From the NCBI GenBank assembly GCA_937983065.1, contig CALKAL010000085.1:1-27261 (forward strand): a stretch of DNA of 27,261 nt. Direction: 5' to 3'. This document shows, piece by piece, positions 7,910 through 16,449 of the stretch. Position 1 is the stretch's first letter; the number at the start of each line of letters is the position of its first letter. A model generated the notes under the pieces. That model made no database searches. It saw only the letters and a list, made by a program, of their open reading frames with translations, and was not told the origin of the DNA. Origin of the DNA: an uncultured Bacillaceae bacterium (lineage in GTDB: Bacteria; Bacillota; Bacilli; Bacillales; Alkalibacillaceae). The translations under genes were made by a program, and so were the position numbers.

Positions 7910-8938
7910 CTAATCTTCAAACCAATTCGTAAGTGTATGACTCATTTTTTGACTCCATAAATTTAAGATTGAAACAGCCTTCGAGTAATCCATTCGAATC
8001 GGCCCTAAAAGTGCGATTGTACCAACTTGACTATCACCTAATGAATAAGTCGATGTGATTAATGTACATTGATTCATTTCTTCAATTTTATTTTCTTGAC
8101 CGATAAAAATGTTTAGTCCTTCCTCATCAGATTGAAGGAGAGGTGCCAGATCCTCTTCATTTTCCATCATAGAAAATAAACTCCTCGCCTTGCTTAAATC
8201 GTTAAATTCTGGTTGCATTAATATGTTTGCTTTTCCACTAACGATTAAATTAGCTGATTGTTCAGGGAAAAGTGCCATTTTTATAAGTTCATATGTCTGT
8301 TTCGTGTTGTTCGTATATTTATAAAGCAGATGCTTCACTTCTGTTTCAATCATCTGTTTCAAATAAATGATCGGTACCCCAGCTAATTTATCATTTAAAA
8401 TGTTGACTGTTCTCTCTAAGTCTGATTGGCTAAGATCCTCTGGAATAAAAAAGGTTCGATGCTCAACATGTCCTGTATCCGTAATTAAAATCGCCGTAGC
8501 TGAATGTTTATTTAATGGGACGATTTGGAGCTGCCTAAGTTTTGTTTCAAATACTTGAGGTCCTAGGACGAGCGTTGTATATTTCGTTAATTCGGATACG
8601 ATTAATGCTGAGTTTTGAATGACCTTTTCAAGCTCCACCATCCGTTCAGACAAAACATGGTGAATTTGATTAATGACATCATTAGAAAGCTCCAATGGCG
8701 ACATGAGATGATCGACATAATAACGATATCCTTTTTCAGAAGGCACACGCCCTGATGACGAATGGGTTTTTTCTAAATAACCTAAATCTTCAAGGTCAGC
8801 CATTTCATTACGTATCGTTGCTGGGCTTAATGAAATGAAATCTTTTTTCGCTATATGCCGTGAACCAACTGGCTGTGCCGAATCGATAAATTCATCAACA
8901 ATAACTTTTAATATTAACAATTGACGCTCTGTTAACAT
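7910..8938 (-). CDS. hrcA: Heat-inducible transcription repressor HrcA
   Basis: Repressor of class I heat-shock genes; binds CIRCE as a dimer and depends on GroE for folding. The 342-residue length matches the family. The N-terminal winged helix runs from MLTERQLLIL to about residue 78, with the recognition segment SLSPATIRNEMADLEDLGYL (36-55) and the wing around SSGRVPSEKGYRYYV. The rest is the GAF-like and inserted dimerisation domains. The ATG follows GAGGTGAGG. It is the first gene of the operon, and the CIRCE element lies 16-42 nt upstream of its start codon, so it represses its own synthesis. Confidence 0.98.
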   Translation of the reverse strand: MLTERQLLILKVIVDEFIDSAQPVGSRHIAKKDFISLSPATIRNEMADLEDLGYLEKTHSSSGRVPSEKGYRYYVDHLMSPLELSNDVINQIHHVLSERMVELEKVIQNSALIVSELTKYTTLVLGPQVFETKLRQLQIVPLNKHSATAILITDTGHVEHRTFFIPEDLSQSDLERTVNILNDKLAGVPIIYLKQMIETEVKHLLYKYTNNTKQTYELIKMALFPEQSANLIVSGKANILMQPEFNDLSKARSLFSMMENEEDLAPLLQSDEEGLNIFIGQENKIEEMNQCTLITSTYSLGDSQVGTIALLGPIRMDYSKAVSILNLWSQKMSHTLTNWFED

Positions 8939-8953
8939 AAGACCTCACCTCTG

Positions 8954-8980
8954 TTAGCACTCTATATATACGAGTGCTAA
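8954..8980 (-). promoter_or_regulatory. CIRCE operator (HrcA binding site)
   Basis: A perfect TTAGCACTC-N9-GAGTGCTAA inverted repeat with TATATATAC as spacer. This is the exact consensus of the HrcA operator. It lies between the candidate promoter and the hrcA ribosome binding site, so bound HrcA would block the start of transcription, and the element would also be present in the 5' end of the mRNA. Confidence 0.98.
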
Positions 8981-8991
8981 TTTATAATAAT

Positions 8992-9020
8992 AAATTATCA
9001 AAAACCTATTCAGCTGTCAA
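8992..9020 (-). promoter_or_regulatory. Sigma-A promoter of the hrcA operon
   Basis: On the minus strand a perfect -35 TTGACA (9015-9020) is followed after 17 nt by TAATTT (8992-8997), and CIRCE begins 11 nt further. The -35 hexamer is formed by the last codons of hemW (ATT GAC AGC TGA), so the upstream gene and the promoter overlap. The -10 matches only 4 of 6; the perfect -35 and the position make the call. Confidence 0.8.
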
Positions 9021-10179
9021 TCTCCAACACTTCTTTTACAACATCATCATCTAACAAAAAGGATGAAAAAACGTCATTTCCAAATAGCATGCCATTTTCA
9101 GTTAAATGAATCGATGTGCCAGTATCGTGGATAAAGCCTTTTTCCTTTAATTGTTGAATTTCTTTTTTGTAAATATTATAAAAAGAGAAGGAATATTTTT
9201 GTTGAAACGTTCGATCATTAACGCCGTCCATTTTTCTTAAACCTAAAAACATCTCTTCTTCAATTTTTTCTTTTAACGTTAATTTTTCTATATTTAAAAC
9301 TGGCTTATTATTTGCTTCAATTGCTTTTATATAATGGTTAACTGGACGGACATTGCCGTAACGCTCATCATTTAAATACCCGTGGGCACCTGCTCCAAAA
9401 GCATAGTACGGTTCATTATTCCAATACGTTAAATTGTGCTTACTTTCAAAGCCTACTTCTGAAAAATTACTAATTTCATAATGCTTTTTACCGTTCTTTT
9501 CCATCAGTTCAATTAAAGAGGTGTACATTGCTGCCTCGTCCTCTTCTTTAACCTTTTGTAGCTTCCCTTGTTGATGTCGAATGTAAAAAACAGTTCTTGG
9601 CTCAATTTGTAGCGCATAGGAAGAATAATGGGGTAAATCATACGTAAGAGCCGCTTCTAATGTTTTGTTAAAATGTTCAATCGATTGTTTCGGTAAGCCA
9701 TAAATAAAATCCATACTAATATTGTTTAAATCGTATTTTTGTAATTGATTCACGGAGCGGTTGACATCTTCTACAGTATGAAGTCGATTTAATTCTTTTA
9801 AATAATCTTCATCGAGAACTTGAACACCTAAAGAAATTCGATTAATTCCGTATGATTTCATCACTTGTACATGTTCTTCATAAAACTCACCAGGGTTGGC
9901 CTCAATCGTAAATTCCTCAATTGCATCGACATGAATAAACTGATGAATCGTTTGAAATAATTTCTCTAACTGTTTTGGTGTTAAACTTGTCGGTGTCCCT
10001 CCTCCGATATAAACGGTTTTAGGAGAAATTTTAAAGTCATCTAAATATAATTTCATTTCTTTATGTAACGCCTCTAAATAGTCATCTGCTAATTTTTGAT
10101 CATAATACATTTTCGCAAAATCACAATAGTGACAAATTTCATGACAAAACGGAATATGGATGTATACTGAATGATCCAT
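9010..10179 (-). CDS. hemW: Radical-SAM heme chaperone HemW
   Basis: Radical-SAM protein formerly annotated as oxygen-independent coproporphyrinogen III oxidase (HemN); the HemW branch binds heme and transfers it to apoproteins. The 389-residue protein has the cluster motif CHEICHYC (Cys12, Cys16, Cys19) followed by DF rather than the extra cysteine of true HemN, which supports HemW. VYIGGGTPTSL and FTIEANPGE are the usual SAM-domain motifs. The start is ATG after AAAAGGTGA. It lies between the lepA terminator and the hrcA promoter, so it is probably a single-gene unit or lepA readthrough; I see no convincing promoter of its own. Confidence 0.93.
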   Translation of the reverse strand: MDHSVYIHIPFCHEICHYCDFAKMYYDQKLADDYLEALHKEMKLYLDDFKISPKTVYIGGGTPTSLTPKQLEKLFQTIHQFIHVDAIEEFTIEANPGEFYEEHVQVMKSYGINRISLGVQVLDEDYLKELNRLHTVEDVNRSVNQLQKYDLNNISMDFIYGLPKQSIEHFNKTLEAALTYDLPHYSSYALQIEPRTVFYIRHQQGKLQKVKEEDEAAMYTSLIELMEKNGKKHYEISNFSEVGFESKHNLTYWNNEPYYAFGAGAHGYLNDERYGNVRPVNHYIKAIEANNKPVLNIEKLTLKEKIEEEMFLGLRKMDGVNDRTFQQKYSFSFYNIYKKEIQQLKEKGFIHDTGTSIHLTENGMLFGNDVFSSFLLDDDVVKEVLEIDS

Positions 10180-10233
10180 TTAATATCACCTTTTCATATA
10201 AAAATCGAAACTCTATTATTTACTTTAACATAG

Positions 10234-10264
10234 AAAAAAGAGCAACTCCTTATAGAGTGCTCTT
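10234..10264 (-). terminator. Terminator of lepA, overlapping its stop codon
   Basis: Arms AAGAGCA (10238-10244) and TGCTCTT (10258-10264) extend inward by three more pairs across a one-base bulge, and the minus strand continues with six T. The 5' arm begins in the TAA of lepA, so there is almost no 3' untranslated region. Confidence 0.85.
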
Positions 10265-12074
10265 AATTGTCATCATCCATCTCTAACACAGACATGAATG
10301 CCTCTTGAGGGACTTCTACTTTTCCGACCATTTTCATTCGCTTCTTACCTTCTTTTTGCTTCTCTAAAAGCTTCCGTTTACGAGAGACATCTCCACCGTA
10401 ACATTTGGAAAGGACGTTTTTCCGCATCGCTTTAATCGTCGTACGTGCGACAATTTTATTTCCGATGGCTGCTTGAACGGGTACTTCGAATTGTTGACGG
10501 GGAATAATTTTTTTCAGCCTTTCTGTAATGGCCTTCCCACGGTTAAATGAGAAATCCCGATGAACAATAAAGCTTAATGCATCAATCGTTTCACCGTTTA
10601 ATAAAATATCCATTTTAACTAATTTAGACGGTTTATAGCCGACTAACTCGTAATCGAAGGAAGCGTATCCTTTCGTATGGGATTTTAATTGATCAAAAAA
10701 GTCATAAACAATTTCAGAAAGTGGTATATCATAGACGATATTCACCCGGGTTTCATCTAAATATTGCATATCTAAATAGTTACCCCGTTTTTTCTGACAA
10801 ATTTCCATAACTGCTCCGACATAATCATTCGGAACCATAATTGATGCTTTAACGTACGGCTCGCGAATTTCTTGAATCTCTTGAGGATCAGGCATTAATG
10901 ACGGGTTCTCAATTTCAATAACATCACCATCTGTTTTTTCAACTTCATAGACAACGCTCGGTGCCGTCGTAATTAAATCGATGTTAAATTCCCTTTCGAT
11001 ACGTTCTTGAATAATTTCCATATGCAATAAGCCTAAAAAGCCACAGCGGAAACCGAATCCTAACGCTTGTGACGTTTCTGCTTCATATTGTAATGAAGCA
11101 TCATTTAATTCCAAACGTTCTAACGCTTCACGTAAATCATTATAATCTCCAGCATCAACAGGGTACAGTCCACAGAAGACCATCGGATTTAATTTCCGGT
11201 ATCCTGGTAAAGGCTCAGCTGCTGGATTTTCGGCTAACGTAATTGTATCTCCAACTCGAGTATCACCGACATTTTTAATTGATGCGGTTAAGTAGCCAAC
11301 ATCACCAACAGTCAATTGATCCTTAGAAACAGGACTCGGATTAAACACACCAAGCTCTGTCACTTCATATTCTTTTTCAGTTTGCATCATTTTAATTTTA
11401 TCGCCTACTTTTAATGACCCTTCTTTTATACAAACGTAAGCGACAACCCCTCGGTATGAATCGTAGAGTGAATCAAAAATTAACGCCTTTGTCGGTTCCG
11501 ATTCATTACCTTCAGGTGGCGGAATATCTGAGACAATGCGTTCTAATATTTCATCAATACCGATTCCATCTTTAGCTGAAGCTAATATGGCATCCTCAGC
11601 ATCTATCCCTATGACATCTTCAATTTCTTTTTTAACACGATCAGGGTCAGCACTCGGTAAATCGATTTTATTAATGACAGGAATAATTTCTAAATCATTA
11701 TCTAACGCTAAATAAACGTTAGCTAACGTTTGCGCTTCAATTCCTTGTGCGGCATCAACGACTAAAATGGCGCCTTCACAAGCCGCTAAACTCCGCGATA
11801 CTTCATACGTGAAATCGACATGACCTGGCGTATCAATTAAATGAAATAAATAATTTTCGCCATTTTTTGCTTCGTATTCAAGTTGAACCGCATTTAATTT
11901 AATCGTTATTCCTCGTTCTCTTTCTAAATCCATCGCATCTAAAAATTGCTCTTTCATTTCGCGTTGCGTTAAAGCTTTCGTTCTTTCTAATATGCGATCA
12001 GCTAATGTTGATTTTCCATGATCAATATGAGCTATAATCGAAAAGTTCCGGACATTTCTCTGTTTATTTGTCAA
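10263..12074 (-). CDS. lepA: Elongation factor 4 (LepA)
   Basis: Ribosome-associated translational GTPase implicated in back-translocation and 30S assembly. Starting at TTG 12072-12074 the protein has 603 residues and opens MTNKQRNVRNFSIIAHIDHG. The G1 motif AHIDHGKST (15-23), switch II DTPGHVDF and NKIDLPSA are intact. The EF4-specific C-terminal part contains RKNVLSKCYGGDVSRKRKL. AGGAGTGA sits 5-6 nt upstream of the TTG; the longer reading from 12101 would bury it. It has a strong extended -10 promoter in front and a terminator at its stop codon, so it can be an independent unit downstream of yqxA. Confidence 0.98.
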   Translation of the reverse strand: MTNKQRNVRNFSIIAHIDHGKSTLADRILERTKALTQREMKEQFLDAMDLERERGITIKLNAVQLEYEAKNGENYLFHLIDTPGHVDFTYEVSRSLAACEGAILVVDAAQGIEAQTLANVYLALDNDLEIIPVINKIDLPSADPDRVKKEIEDVIGIDAEDAILASAKDGIGIDEILERIVSDIPPPEGNESEPTKALIFDSLYDSYRGVVAYVCIKEGSLKVGDKIKMMQTEKEYEVTELGVFNPSPVSKDQLTVGDVGYLTASIKNVGDTRVGDTITLAENPAAEPLPGYRKLNPMVFCGLYPVDAGDYNDLREALERLELNDASLQYEAETSQALGFGFRCGFLGLLHMEIIQERIEREFNIDLITTAPSVVYEVEKTDGDVIEIENPSLMPDPQEIQEIREPYVKASIMVPNDYVGAVMEICQKKRGNYLDMQYLDETRVNIVYDIPLSEIVYDFFDQLKSHTKGYASFDYELVGYKPSKLVKMDILLNGETIDALSFIVHRDFSFNRGKAITERLKKIIPRQQFEVPVQAAIGNKIVARTTIKAMRKNVLSKCYGGDVSRKRKLLEKQKEGKKRMKMVGKVEVPQEAFMSVLEMDDDN

Positions 12075-12112
12075 TATAATCACTCCTGTATGTGGCACCA
12101 CTGCTAGAATAG

Positions 12113-12141
12113 ATTATAGCAATTGACTAATCAACATTCAA
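12113..12141 (-). promoter_or_regulatory. Strong sigma-A promoter of lepA
   Basis: On the minus strand TTGAAT (12136-12141), 17-nt spacer, then a perfect TATAAT (12113-12118) preceded by TGC, an extended -10 element. It lies in the 77-nt gap between yqxA and lepA and fits lepA as a constitutive gene. Confidence 0.8.
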
Positions 12142-12151
12142 TCATCGTTCA

Positions 12152-12454
12152 TTAAAAAAACATCGCTGTAAAACGGTAGAAAAATTGAAATAGCATCGAT
12201 AAAAACGTTTTAATTGTCGATTCTAAAAAGACAGCCATTCCATATAAATGGCTTCCGTTATCATCTTGTTGCGATAAAACGGCTTGATGCTTTTCGAAAA
12301 ATGAAGCGTCGTTACTATTGTTTTCAACGATATCTTCTTCAGTTTTGATAACTGGTTGCTGTGGCTGCTGGATTTCCGCGACGTCCTGTGATCCAACTTG
12401 AACACCGAGATAAAATATAAAAATCATTAAACCGACAAAGGCTAAAAAACGCAT
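12152..12454 (-). CDS. yqxA: YqxA-like small membrane-anchored protein
   Basis: A 100-residue protein of unknown function located between spoIIP and lepA exactly as yqxA is in B. subtilis, and I identify it mainly by that position and shape. Residues 1-20 (MRFLAFVGLMIFIFYLGVQV) form a signal anchor. The middle is acidic, Gln/Asn-rich and probably extracytoplasmic. A second hydrophobic stretch (FLSMLFQFFYRF) lies near the C-terminus. The ATG at 12452-12454 has AAAAGGAG 8 nt upstream; a GTG three codons earlier (12463) would overlap that Shine-Dalgarno. It follows spoIIP by 17 nt, so the two are co-transcribed and a sporulation role is possible but not shown. Confidence 0.85.
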   Translation of the reverse strand: MRFLAFVGLMIFIFYLGVQVGSQDVAEIQQPQQPVIKTEEDIVENNSNDASFFEKHQAVLSQQDDNGSHLYGMAVFLESTIKTFLSMLFQFFYRFTAMFF

Positions 12455-12471
12455 GAAATTCACTCCTTTTA

Positions 12472-13608
12472 TTACTGCCTAGTTGCTCCTTCTTGTTCAA
12501 AATAATACGTACTAAATATGTCTGTAAATATATCTATCGTTCGATATAGCTCATCAAATGTGTTGTCCACACCGCCAACTTCTAAAACGACTGCTTTTTC
12601 CGATAAATCTTGATTATATATCCCATTCGAATATCTGCCTTCCTTCACATCGACTCCACGACTCACGCCTGGATATTTTTCTTCCAACAGTTGATGAAGC
12701 GCAATGGCAAATTGTAAATTCTCTTCATAACGAGCATGCTCTCCTCCGACGACAAACATTAATTTTGCAACAGATTCTCCGTTAACTTCTGTTGTCGTAA
12801 CACTTCTCGGTTGAGCATCGCGGTGAATATCAAGTAAATATTTCACTTCTTCATTTTGCGTCATCACCTCTTGGATAACTGCCCGGGATAAATCATAGGA
12901 ATGATGGTATTCAACATTTTCGTCTTGGATAATTTGTTGCCAATAATCCGTTTGATCCACATACGCATTTAAACCGTATTCTTTTAAATTTTCGTATAGC
13001 TTATTACTTAACTTCATAACATTTTCGTCTTGGTGAAAGGCTTCGTTCGTTGGTGTATTTTCAGGTAAATGGGGTAAAAATGCTTCACGGTTATGCGTTG
13101 TATAAATGAAAATCGATTCATCCCCGACAATTGGTTGTTGAGGTGTTTCTACTTCTTCTTCGGGTTCTGCGGGCTCTGTTACTAATAAATGGTCAGGTGG
13201 AGAAGATTCAATCGTCGTTGTAAACATATTCGTCCCATCACCCGCAACGGCAATCGTACTATTCGTTAACGGAAATTGCGGTAATTCATGACCGAACAAT
13301 AACCGAATATCTTTATAAGGTAAACTCGTAAAAAGAGGGATTAAAAAAGAATAAAACGGTTCTTGTTCATCCATTTCTAATTGCATCCCTTGCATAACTG
13401 GTTGATCCATCGTCATAAAAAATGAAAATGAAGCACCGTCGATATGTTGAATCCAATCTTGGAGTAGATTCGTCGATGCTTCATGAAACGGTTTTGAAAA
13501 GATAGGTACTAGTAAAATTAAAATAATAAAACAAATTTGAAACATGATAATCGGATGGTTTTTTAAAGATTTAATTCGTTTCATAAAGTTGTTCGGAAAA
13601 ACATTCAT
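12472..13608 (-). CDS. spoIIP: Stage II sporulation protein P (SpoIIP)
   Basis: Membrane-anchored peptidoglycan amidase and endopeptidase that acts with SpoIID and SpoIIM to thin septal peptidoglycan and drive engulfment. With the ATG at 13608 it has 378 residues. A basic N-terminus and a membrane segment (about 19-38) are followed by an extracytoplasmic domain. The SpoIIP catalytic region carries IFIYTTHNREAFLP (His172) and LLDIHRDAQPR (His262), with Glu343 in VVLEVGG as the likely third zinc ligand. A TTG at 13620 is also in frame but abuts the AGAGAGG Shine-Dalgarno. It follows gpr, as in B. subtilis, and leads into yqxA. Expression in the mother cell under sigma-E is expected; I could not see a clear sigma-E promoter. 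Confidence 0.95.
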   Translation of the reverse strand: MNVFPNNFMKRIKSLKNHPIIMFQICFIILILLVPIFSKPFHEASTNLLQDWIQHIDGASFSFFMTMDQPVMQGMQLEMDEQEPFYSFLIPLFTSLPYKDIRLLFGHELPQFPLTNSTIAVAGDGTNMFTTTIESSPPDHLLVTEPAEPEEEVETPQQPIVGDESIFIYTTHNREAFLPHLPENTPTNEAFHQDENVMKLSNKLYENLKEYGLNAYVDQTDYWQQIIQDENVEYHHSYDLSRAVIQEVMTQNEEVKYLLDIHRDAQPRSVTTTEVNGESVAKLMFVVGGEHARYEENLQFAIALHQLLEEKYPGVSRGVDVKEGRYSNGIYNQDLSEKAVVLEVGGVDNTFDELYRTIDIFTDIFSTYYFEQEGATRQ

Positions 13609-13673
13609 AATTCTTTTCAACCTCTCTATTAAAGTCCTATTAAAAATCTATTCAGGAGATTGAAAAGATAGAA

Positions 13674-14768
13674 CTACTTTATATATTGCGATACATTTTT
13701 TTCTGTAATGAATTCGTGTAAGCATTGGTTAATACCTGAGGCGATTACTTCACTTAAATGAACGATCACCTCATCGACTTCCTTTGGCGTAACCATTAAA
13801 TTATGCCCCGTCGGACTGAGCACTTCTTTGATGAGCTGCCTTTTTTCATCTACTGTTAATGAACCGATAATTCCCATATACGTCTTTCGTGTTTTTTCAT
13901 CTGGTAAATCTTCTTCGGAATAAGTTCTTTTTTCTCCAAAGGTCAACCCTGTCGGCGCTAATTTGTTAGCAGGTTTATCGCCTTCCTTCATTTCCTTACC
14001 GAAATGTTTCAAAATAAAATCAATCGTATCATTTGTAATCGTCACGGCATCAACAACCGTCGGAATACCGATTGATATAACTGGGATGCCTAATGTTTTT
14101 TCACTCACTTCTTTACGATTGTTTCCGATCCCAGAACCTGGATTAATCCCCGTGTCGGATAGTTGGATTGTCGTATTCACCCGTTCAATCGATCGAGCAG
14201 CAAGGGCATCGATGACGATAACAAAATCAGGCTTCGTATGGTCAACAACACCGAAAATGATATCGCTCGTTTCCATCCCTGTTAGCCCCATCACACCCGG
14301 TGTAAATGCGGAAACTGAACGAAACCCTTTCTCTACCGATTCTGGCTGAAGCTTAAACAAATGCGATGTGACATGAACTTTGTTAATTGTATGGGGACCG
14401 AGGGCATCAGGTGTCACATACCCATTACCGAGTCCAACGATTAAACAACGGGCATCTTTAGGAATGTTTTGTTCCTTCATTAAAAGCTCAATTTCTTTAG
14501 CTAAAACGATTGAGGCTTCTAATTCAAATTCTTCTTGTAAATCTCTTAACTGTTGCGATTCTATCGTTATATATTTACCTGGGCTTTTATTAACCCGCTT
14601 CCCACCTTCTTCATCAACGTCTACTCGGGTAATTTTTATATCACCTCGCTCGAATTCTTTAATAATAATTCCATCAAGCTCGTGTTTTTTCTCTGGATTT
14701 TCTTCAACGAACATCTCTCTAGCTTCTACAGCTAAATCCGTTCTTGGTCTAAATTTATCTAAATCCAA
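13674..14768 (-). CDS. gpr: Germination protease GPR (spore endopeptidase)
   Basis: Aspartic-type protease made as a zymogen in the forespore; after germination it degrades small acid-soluble spore proteins. I start it at TTG 14766-14768 because AGGAGGG lies 6 nt upstream. This gives 364 residues, close to the B. subtilis length, and an N-terminus MDLDKFRPRTDLAVEA that matches the family's short propeptide. The longer reading to 14840 adds 24 residues without family support. Catalytic aspartates are expected in VTPDALGP (Asp121) and VIDALAARS (Asp187); SDTGINPGSGIGN is also conserved. It diverges from rpsT. A forespore sigma-F/sigma-G promoter is expected, but I could not identify one with confidence. 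Confidence 0.96.
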   Translation of the reverse strand: MDLDKFRPRTDLAVEAREMFVEENPEKKHELDGIIIKEFERGDIKITRVDVDEEGGKRVNKSPGKYITIESQQLRDLQEEFELEASIVLAKEIELLMKEQNIPKDARCLIVGLGNGYVTPDALGPHTINKVHVTSHLFKLQPESVEKGFRSVSAFTPGVMGLTGMETSDIIFGVVDHTKPDFVIVIDALAARSIERVNTTIQLSDTGINPGSGIGNNRKEVSEKTLGIPVISIGIPTVVDAVTITNDTIDFILKHFGKEMKEGDKPANKLAPTGLTFGEKRTYSEEDLPDEKTRKTYMGIIGSLTVDEKRQLIKEVLSPTGHNLMVTPKEVDEVIVHLSEVIASGINQCLHEFITEKNVSQYIK

Positions 14769-14849
14769 ATTAATCCCTCCTGTTCTAGTTTTATTGTTTC
14801 CGAAATATAAATTTTCAATCGACAGATAAGTAAAGTTCATATATTGTTA

Positions 14850-14878
14850 TTGAAAACTTTGCTCCGCTTTGATAAAAT
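14850..14878 (+). promoter_or_regulatory. Sigma-A promoter of rpsT
   Basis: TTGAAA (14850-14855), 17-nt spacer, TAAAAT (14873-14878), 60 nt before the rpsT start codon. The leader contains CCGA/TCGG arms (stem of 4 bp, loop TGAA, about 14914-14925) next to the GGGAGGTG ribosome binding site, too small to call a regulatory structure. Confidence 0.8.
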
Positions 14879-14938
14879 GACTGTTGTCCATATTAAAACG
14901 GTCACGAGGAAATCCGATGAATCGGGAGGTGAATATAA

Positions 14939-15205
14939 ATGGCTAATATGAAACAAGCGATTAAAAGAATCCGTGTTAACGATAAGAAACGAGTTGCTAA
15001 CCAACATTTCCGCTCAGATATGCGTTCAGCGATTAAACGTGTCGATGAGGCTGTTGGAAATAACGATGTTGAAGCAGCAAAACAAGCGTTACCTGTAGCA
15101 ATTCAAAAAATTGATAAAGCTGTGCAAAAGGGAATCCTCCATAAAAATAATGGAAGTCGAAGAAAAAGTAGTATTTCTAAAAAAGTCTCTGAGCTGGCAA
15201 AATAA
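14939..15205 (+). CDS. rpsT: 30S ribosomal protein S20
   Basis: Primary 16S rRNA-binding protein of the small subunit. The 88-residue, lysine- and arginine-rich, helical protein begins MANMKQAIKRIRVNDKKRVA and ends with the typical HKNNGSRRKSSISKKVSEL motif. The start is ATG with GGGAGGTGAA just upstream. It is a single-gene unit with its own strong promoter and terminator, on the strand opposite to its neighbours, as in B. subtilis where it lies between gpr and holA. Confidence 0.99.
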   Translation: MANMKQAIKRIRVNDKKRVANQHFRSDMRSAIKRVDEAVGNNDVEAAKQALPVAIQKIDKAVQKGILHKNNGSRRKSSISKKVSELAK

Positions 15206-15235
15206 TTCGTTTCATTTTTGTTTATAAATAAAACG

Positions 15236-15274
15236 AAAAGAAAAACGCCTGGAATATGATCCAAGCGTTTTTTT
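15236..15274. terminator. Bidirectional terminator between rpsT and holA
   Basis: Arms 15241-15252 and 15261-15272 pair with one exception, loop AATATGAT, and the stem is flanked by T-runs on both strands (TTTTTTT on plus; TTTTT-C-TTTT on minus). The single non-Watson-Crick position is C-A on the plus strand but G-U on the minus strand, so the RNA stem is better for holA; it can still serve rpsT. A second, weaker TTCGTTT/AAACGAA repeat precedes it on the rpsT side (about 15206-15237). Confidence 0.85.
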
Positions 15275-15277
15275 AGT

Positions 15278-16321
15278 TTATATCGATTGTCGTCGTTCAT
15301 TCGATTGATAAGTAATCATTTTTTCAATGAGTAACTCTAATGCGAGCCAAGGGTCCGTTTTTCCTGTTTTTATTTGTTCATCGGCATTCGTTGCTTCCAT
15401 TAAAAATTGCTTTAACGCCATAATTGAGAAAATCTTTTCCCGCTTTAACGCCATTTTAACGGCATATGGATTAGCTTGAATTTGCGATGCAATTTGCTGT
15501 TGCTGAAACCCTTTTTGTCTTAACAATTTCGTCTGAAGAATCATTCGAATTTGTGAACTAATGAGAGCAACTAAAGCAATCGGCTCCTCCTGCTGTTTTT
15601 TTAACTGCTTTATGATTTGTAATGATTTCGGTAAATTTAATTCAGTAATTGCATCAATTAAAGTGAATGTACTCGTTTCACTATGGGTGCTAATAATTTT
15701 TTCCGCTTCATCAAAAATAATTTTCTCTTGATTAAAATATAAGGAGAGCTTTTCAAGTTCTTGTTGTAACGCTTCAATATTATCTCCAACCCGGTCACTT
15801 ATGAGGGCAACTAGTTCGTCATCTAAATTTAAATTAAACTCTTTTGCCATGTCGACGATGACATTAGGCATCTCGTATAGCTTAGGTGATGCACATTCAA
15901 TGAGCTCGCCATTCTCCTTCAAAGCTTTAACAATCTTTTTACGATTATCTAATTTTTCATACGGAGCAATAATGACAACCGTACTAAATTCTGCTGGGTT
16001 TTGAGCATAGCTTTCGATGTAATTTAAGTCATGCTCTACATCACTTTTTTTATTTTGACCCGTTAAAAAATAAGCTCGGTTAATAATAATTAACTTTCTT
16101 GATCCGAATAATGAGAATGTTTCGGCATCTAATATCGCTTCCTGAACAGGAGTTGTCTCCATATCATATGTATGATAATCCGTTTCCTCATCTATTTGAA
16201 ACATGGCTTCAATTTTATCTAAAACTTTTTGAATGAAAAAGGATTCTTTGCCGTATAATACATAAATAGGAGCAAGTTTTGTCTTTTTTTTGTTTTGCAA
16301 AAATTGCCGTGCATGGATCAC
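15278..16321 (-). CDS. holA: DNA polymerase III subunit delta
   Basis: Delta subunit of the clamp loader (YqeN in B. subtilis), which opens the beta sliding clamp. The 347-residue length and sequence layout fit: APIYVLYGKESFFIQKVLDKI near the N-terminus is the beta-interaction region, followed by the degenerate AAA+ domains (LIIINRAYFL, VVIIAPYEKLDNRKKIVKAL) and the C-terminal collar (EKIFSIMALKQFLMEATNADEQIKTG). It starts with GTG, with AAAGGTGTG about 8 nt upstream. It is a single gene flanked by the shared rpsT terminator and by tandem hairpins on its 5' side. Confidence 0.95.
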   Translation of the reverse strand: MIHARQFLQNKKKTKLAPIYVLYGKESFFIQKVLDKIEAMFQIDEETDYHTYDMETTPVQEAILDAETFSLFGSRKLIIINRAYFLTGQNKKSDVEHDLNYIESYAQNPAEFSTVVIIAPYEKLDNRKKIVKALKENGELIECASPKLYEMPNVIVDMAKEFNLNLDDELVALISDRVGDNIEALQQELEKLSLYFNQEKIIFDEAEKIISTHSETSTFTLIDAITELNLPKSLQIIKQLKKQQEEPIALVALISSQIRMILQTKLLRQKGFQQQQIASQIQANPYAVKMALKREKIFSIMALKQFLMEATNADEQIKTGKTDPWLALELLIEKMITYQSNERRQSI

Positions 16322-16347
16322 TATCGTTCACACCTTTCTATTTATTC

Positions 16348-16376
16348 ATCGTATTATGAGTTGTTAAAAATAACAA
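16348..16376 (-). promoter_or_regulatory. Candidate promoter of holA
   Basis: On the minus strand TTGTTA (16371-16376), 17-nt spacer, TACGAT (16348-16353), about 27 nt before the GTG start. The -35 is part of a small TTGTTA/TAACAA palindrome. Partial matches in AT-rich DNA, so tentative. Confidence 0.35.
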
Positions 16377-16400
16377 GGTTTTTTATGACAAAAATAAAGA

Positions 16401-16433
16401 GGGAATAAACGTATAAGGGCTACGTCTATTCCC
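16401..16433 (-). terminator. Hairpin upstream of holA (promoter-proximal of a tandem pair)
   Basis: Arms 16401-16413 and 16421-16433 give 7 bp, one odd pair and 5 bp around a 7-nt loop. The odd pair is A-C on plus but G-U on minus, so a continuous 13-bp stem forms only in minus-strand RNA. The minus strand continues TCTTTATTTTTG, a U-rich tail. It may stop transcripts coming from comEC before holA. Confidence 0.55.
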
Positions 16434-16449
16434 CCAGTATCTATATAAA

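Noticed and set aside
13963..14829. Two long open frames on the plus strand opposite gpr (128 and 149 codons)
   Set aside because: They are antisense to a clearly conserved gene, have no ribosome binding site or recognisable motif, and are Ser/Ile-rich as expected of a mirror frame.
14914..14925. Small CCGA/TCGG hairpin next to the rpsT ribosome binding site as an autoregulatory leader
   Set aside because: Only four pairs form; with so short a stem and no pseudoknot partner I cannot distinguish it from chance.
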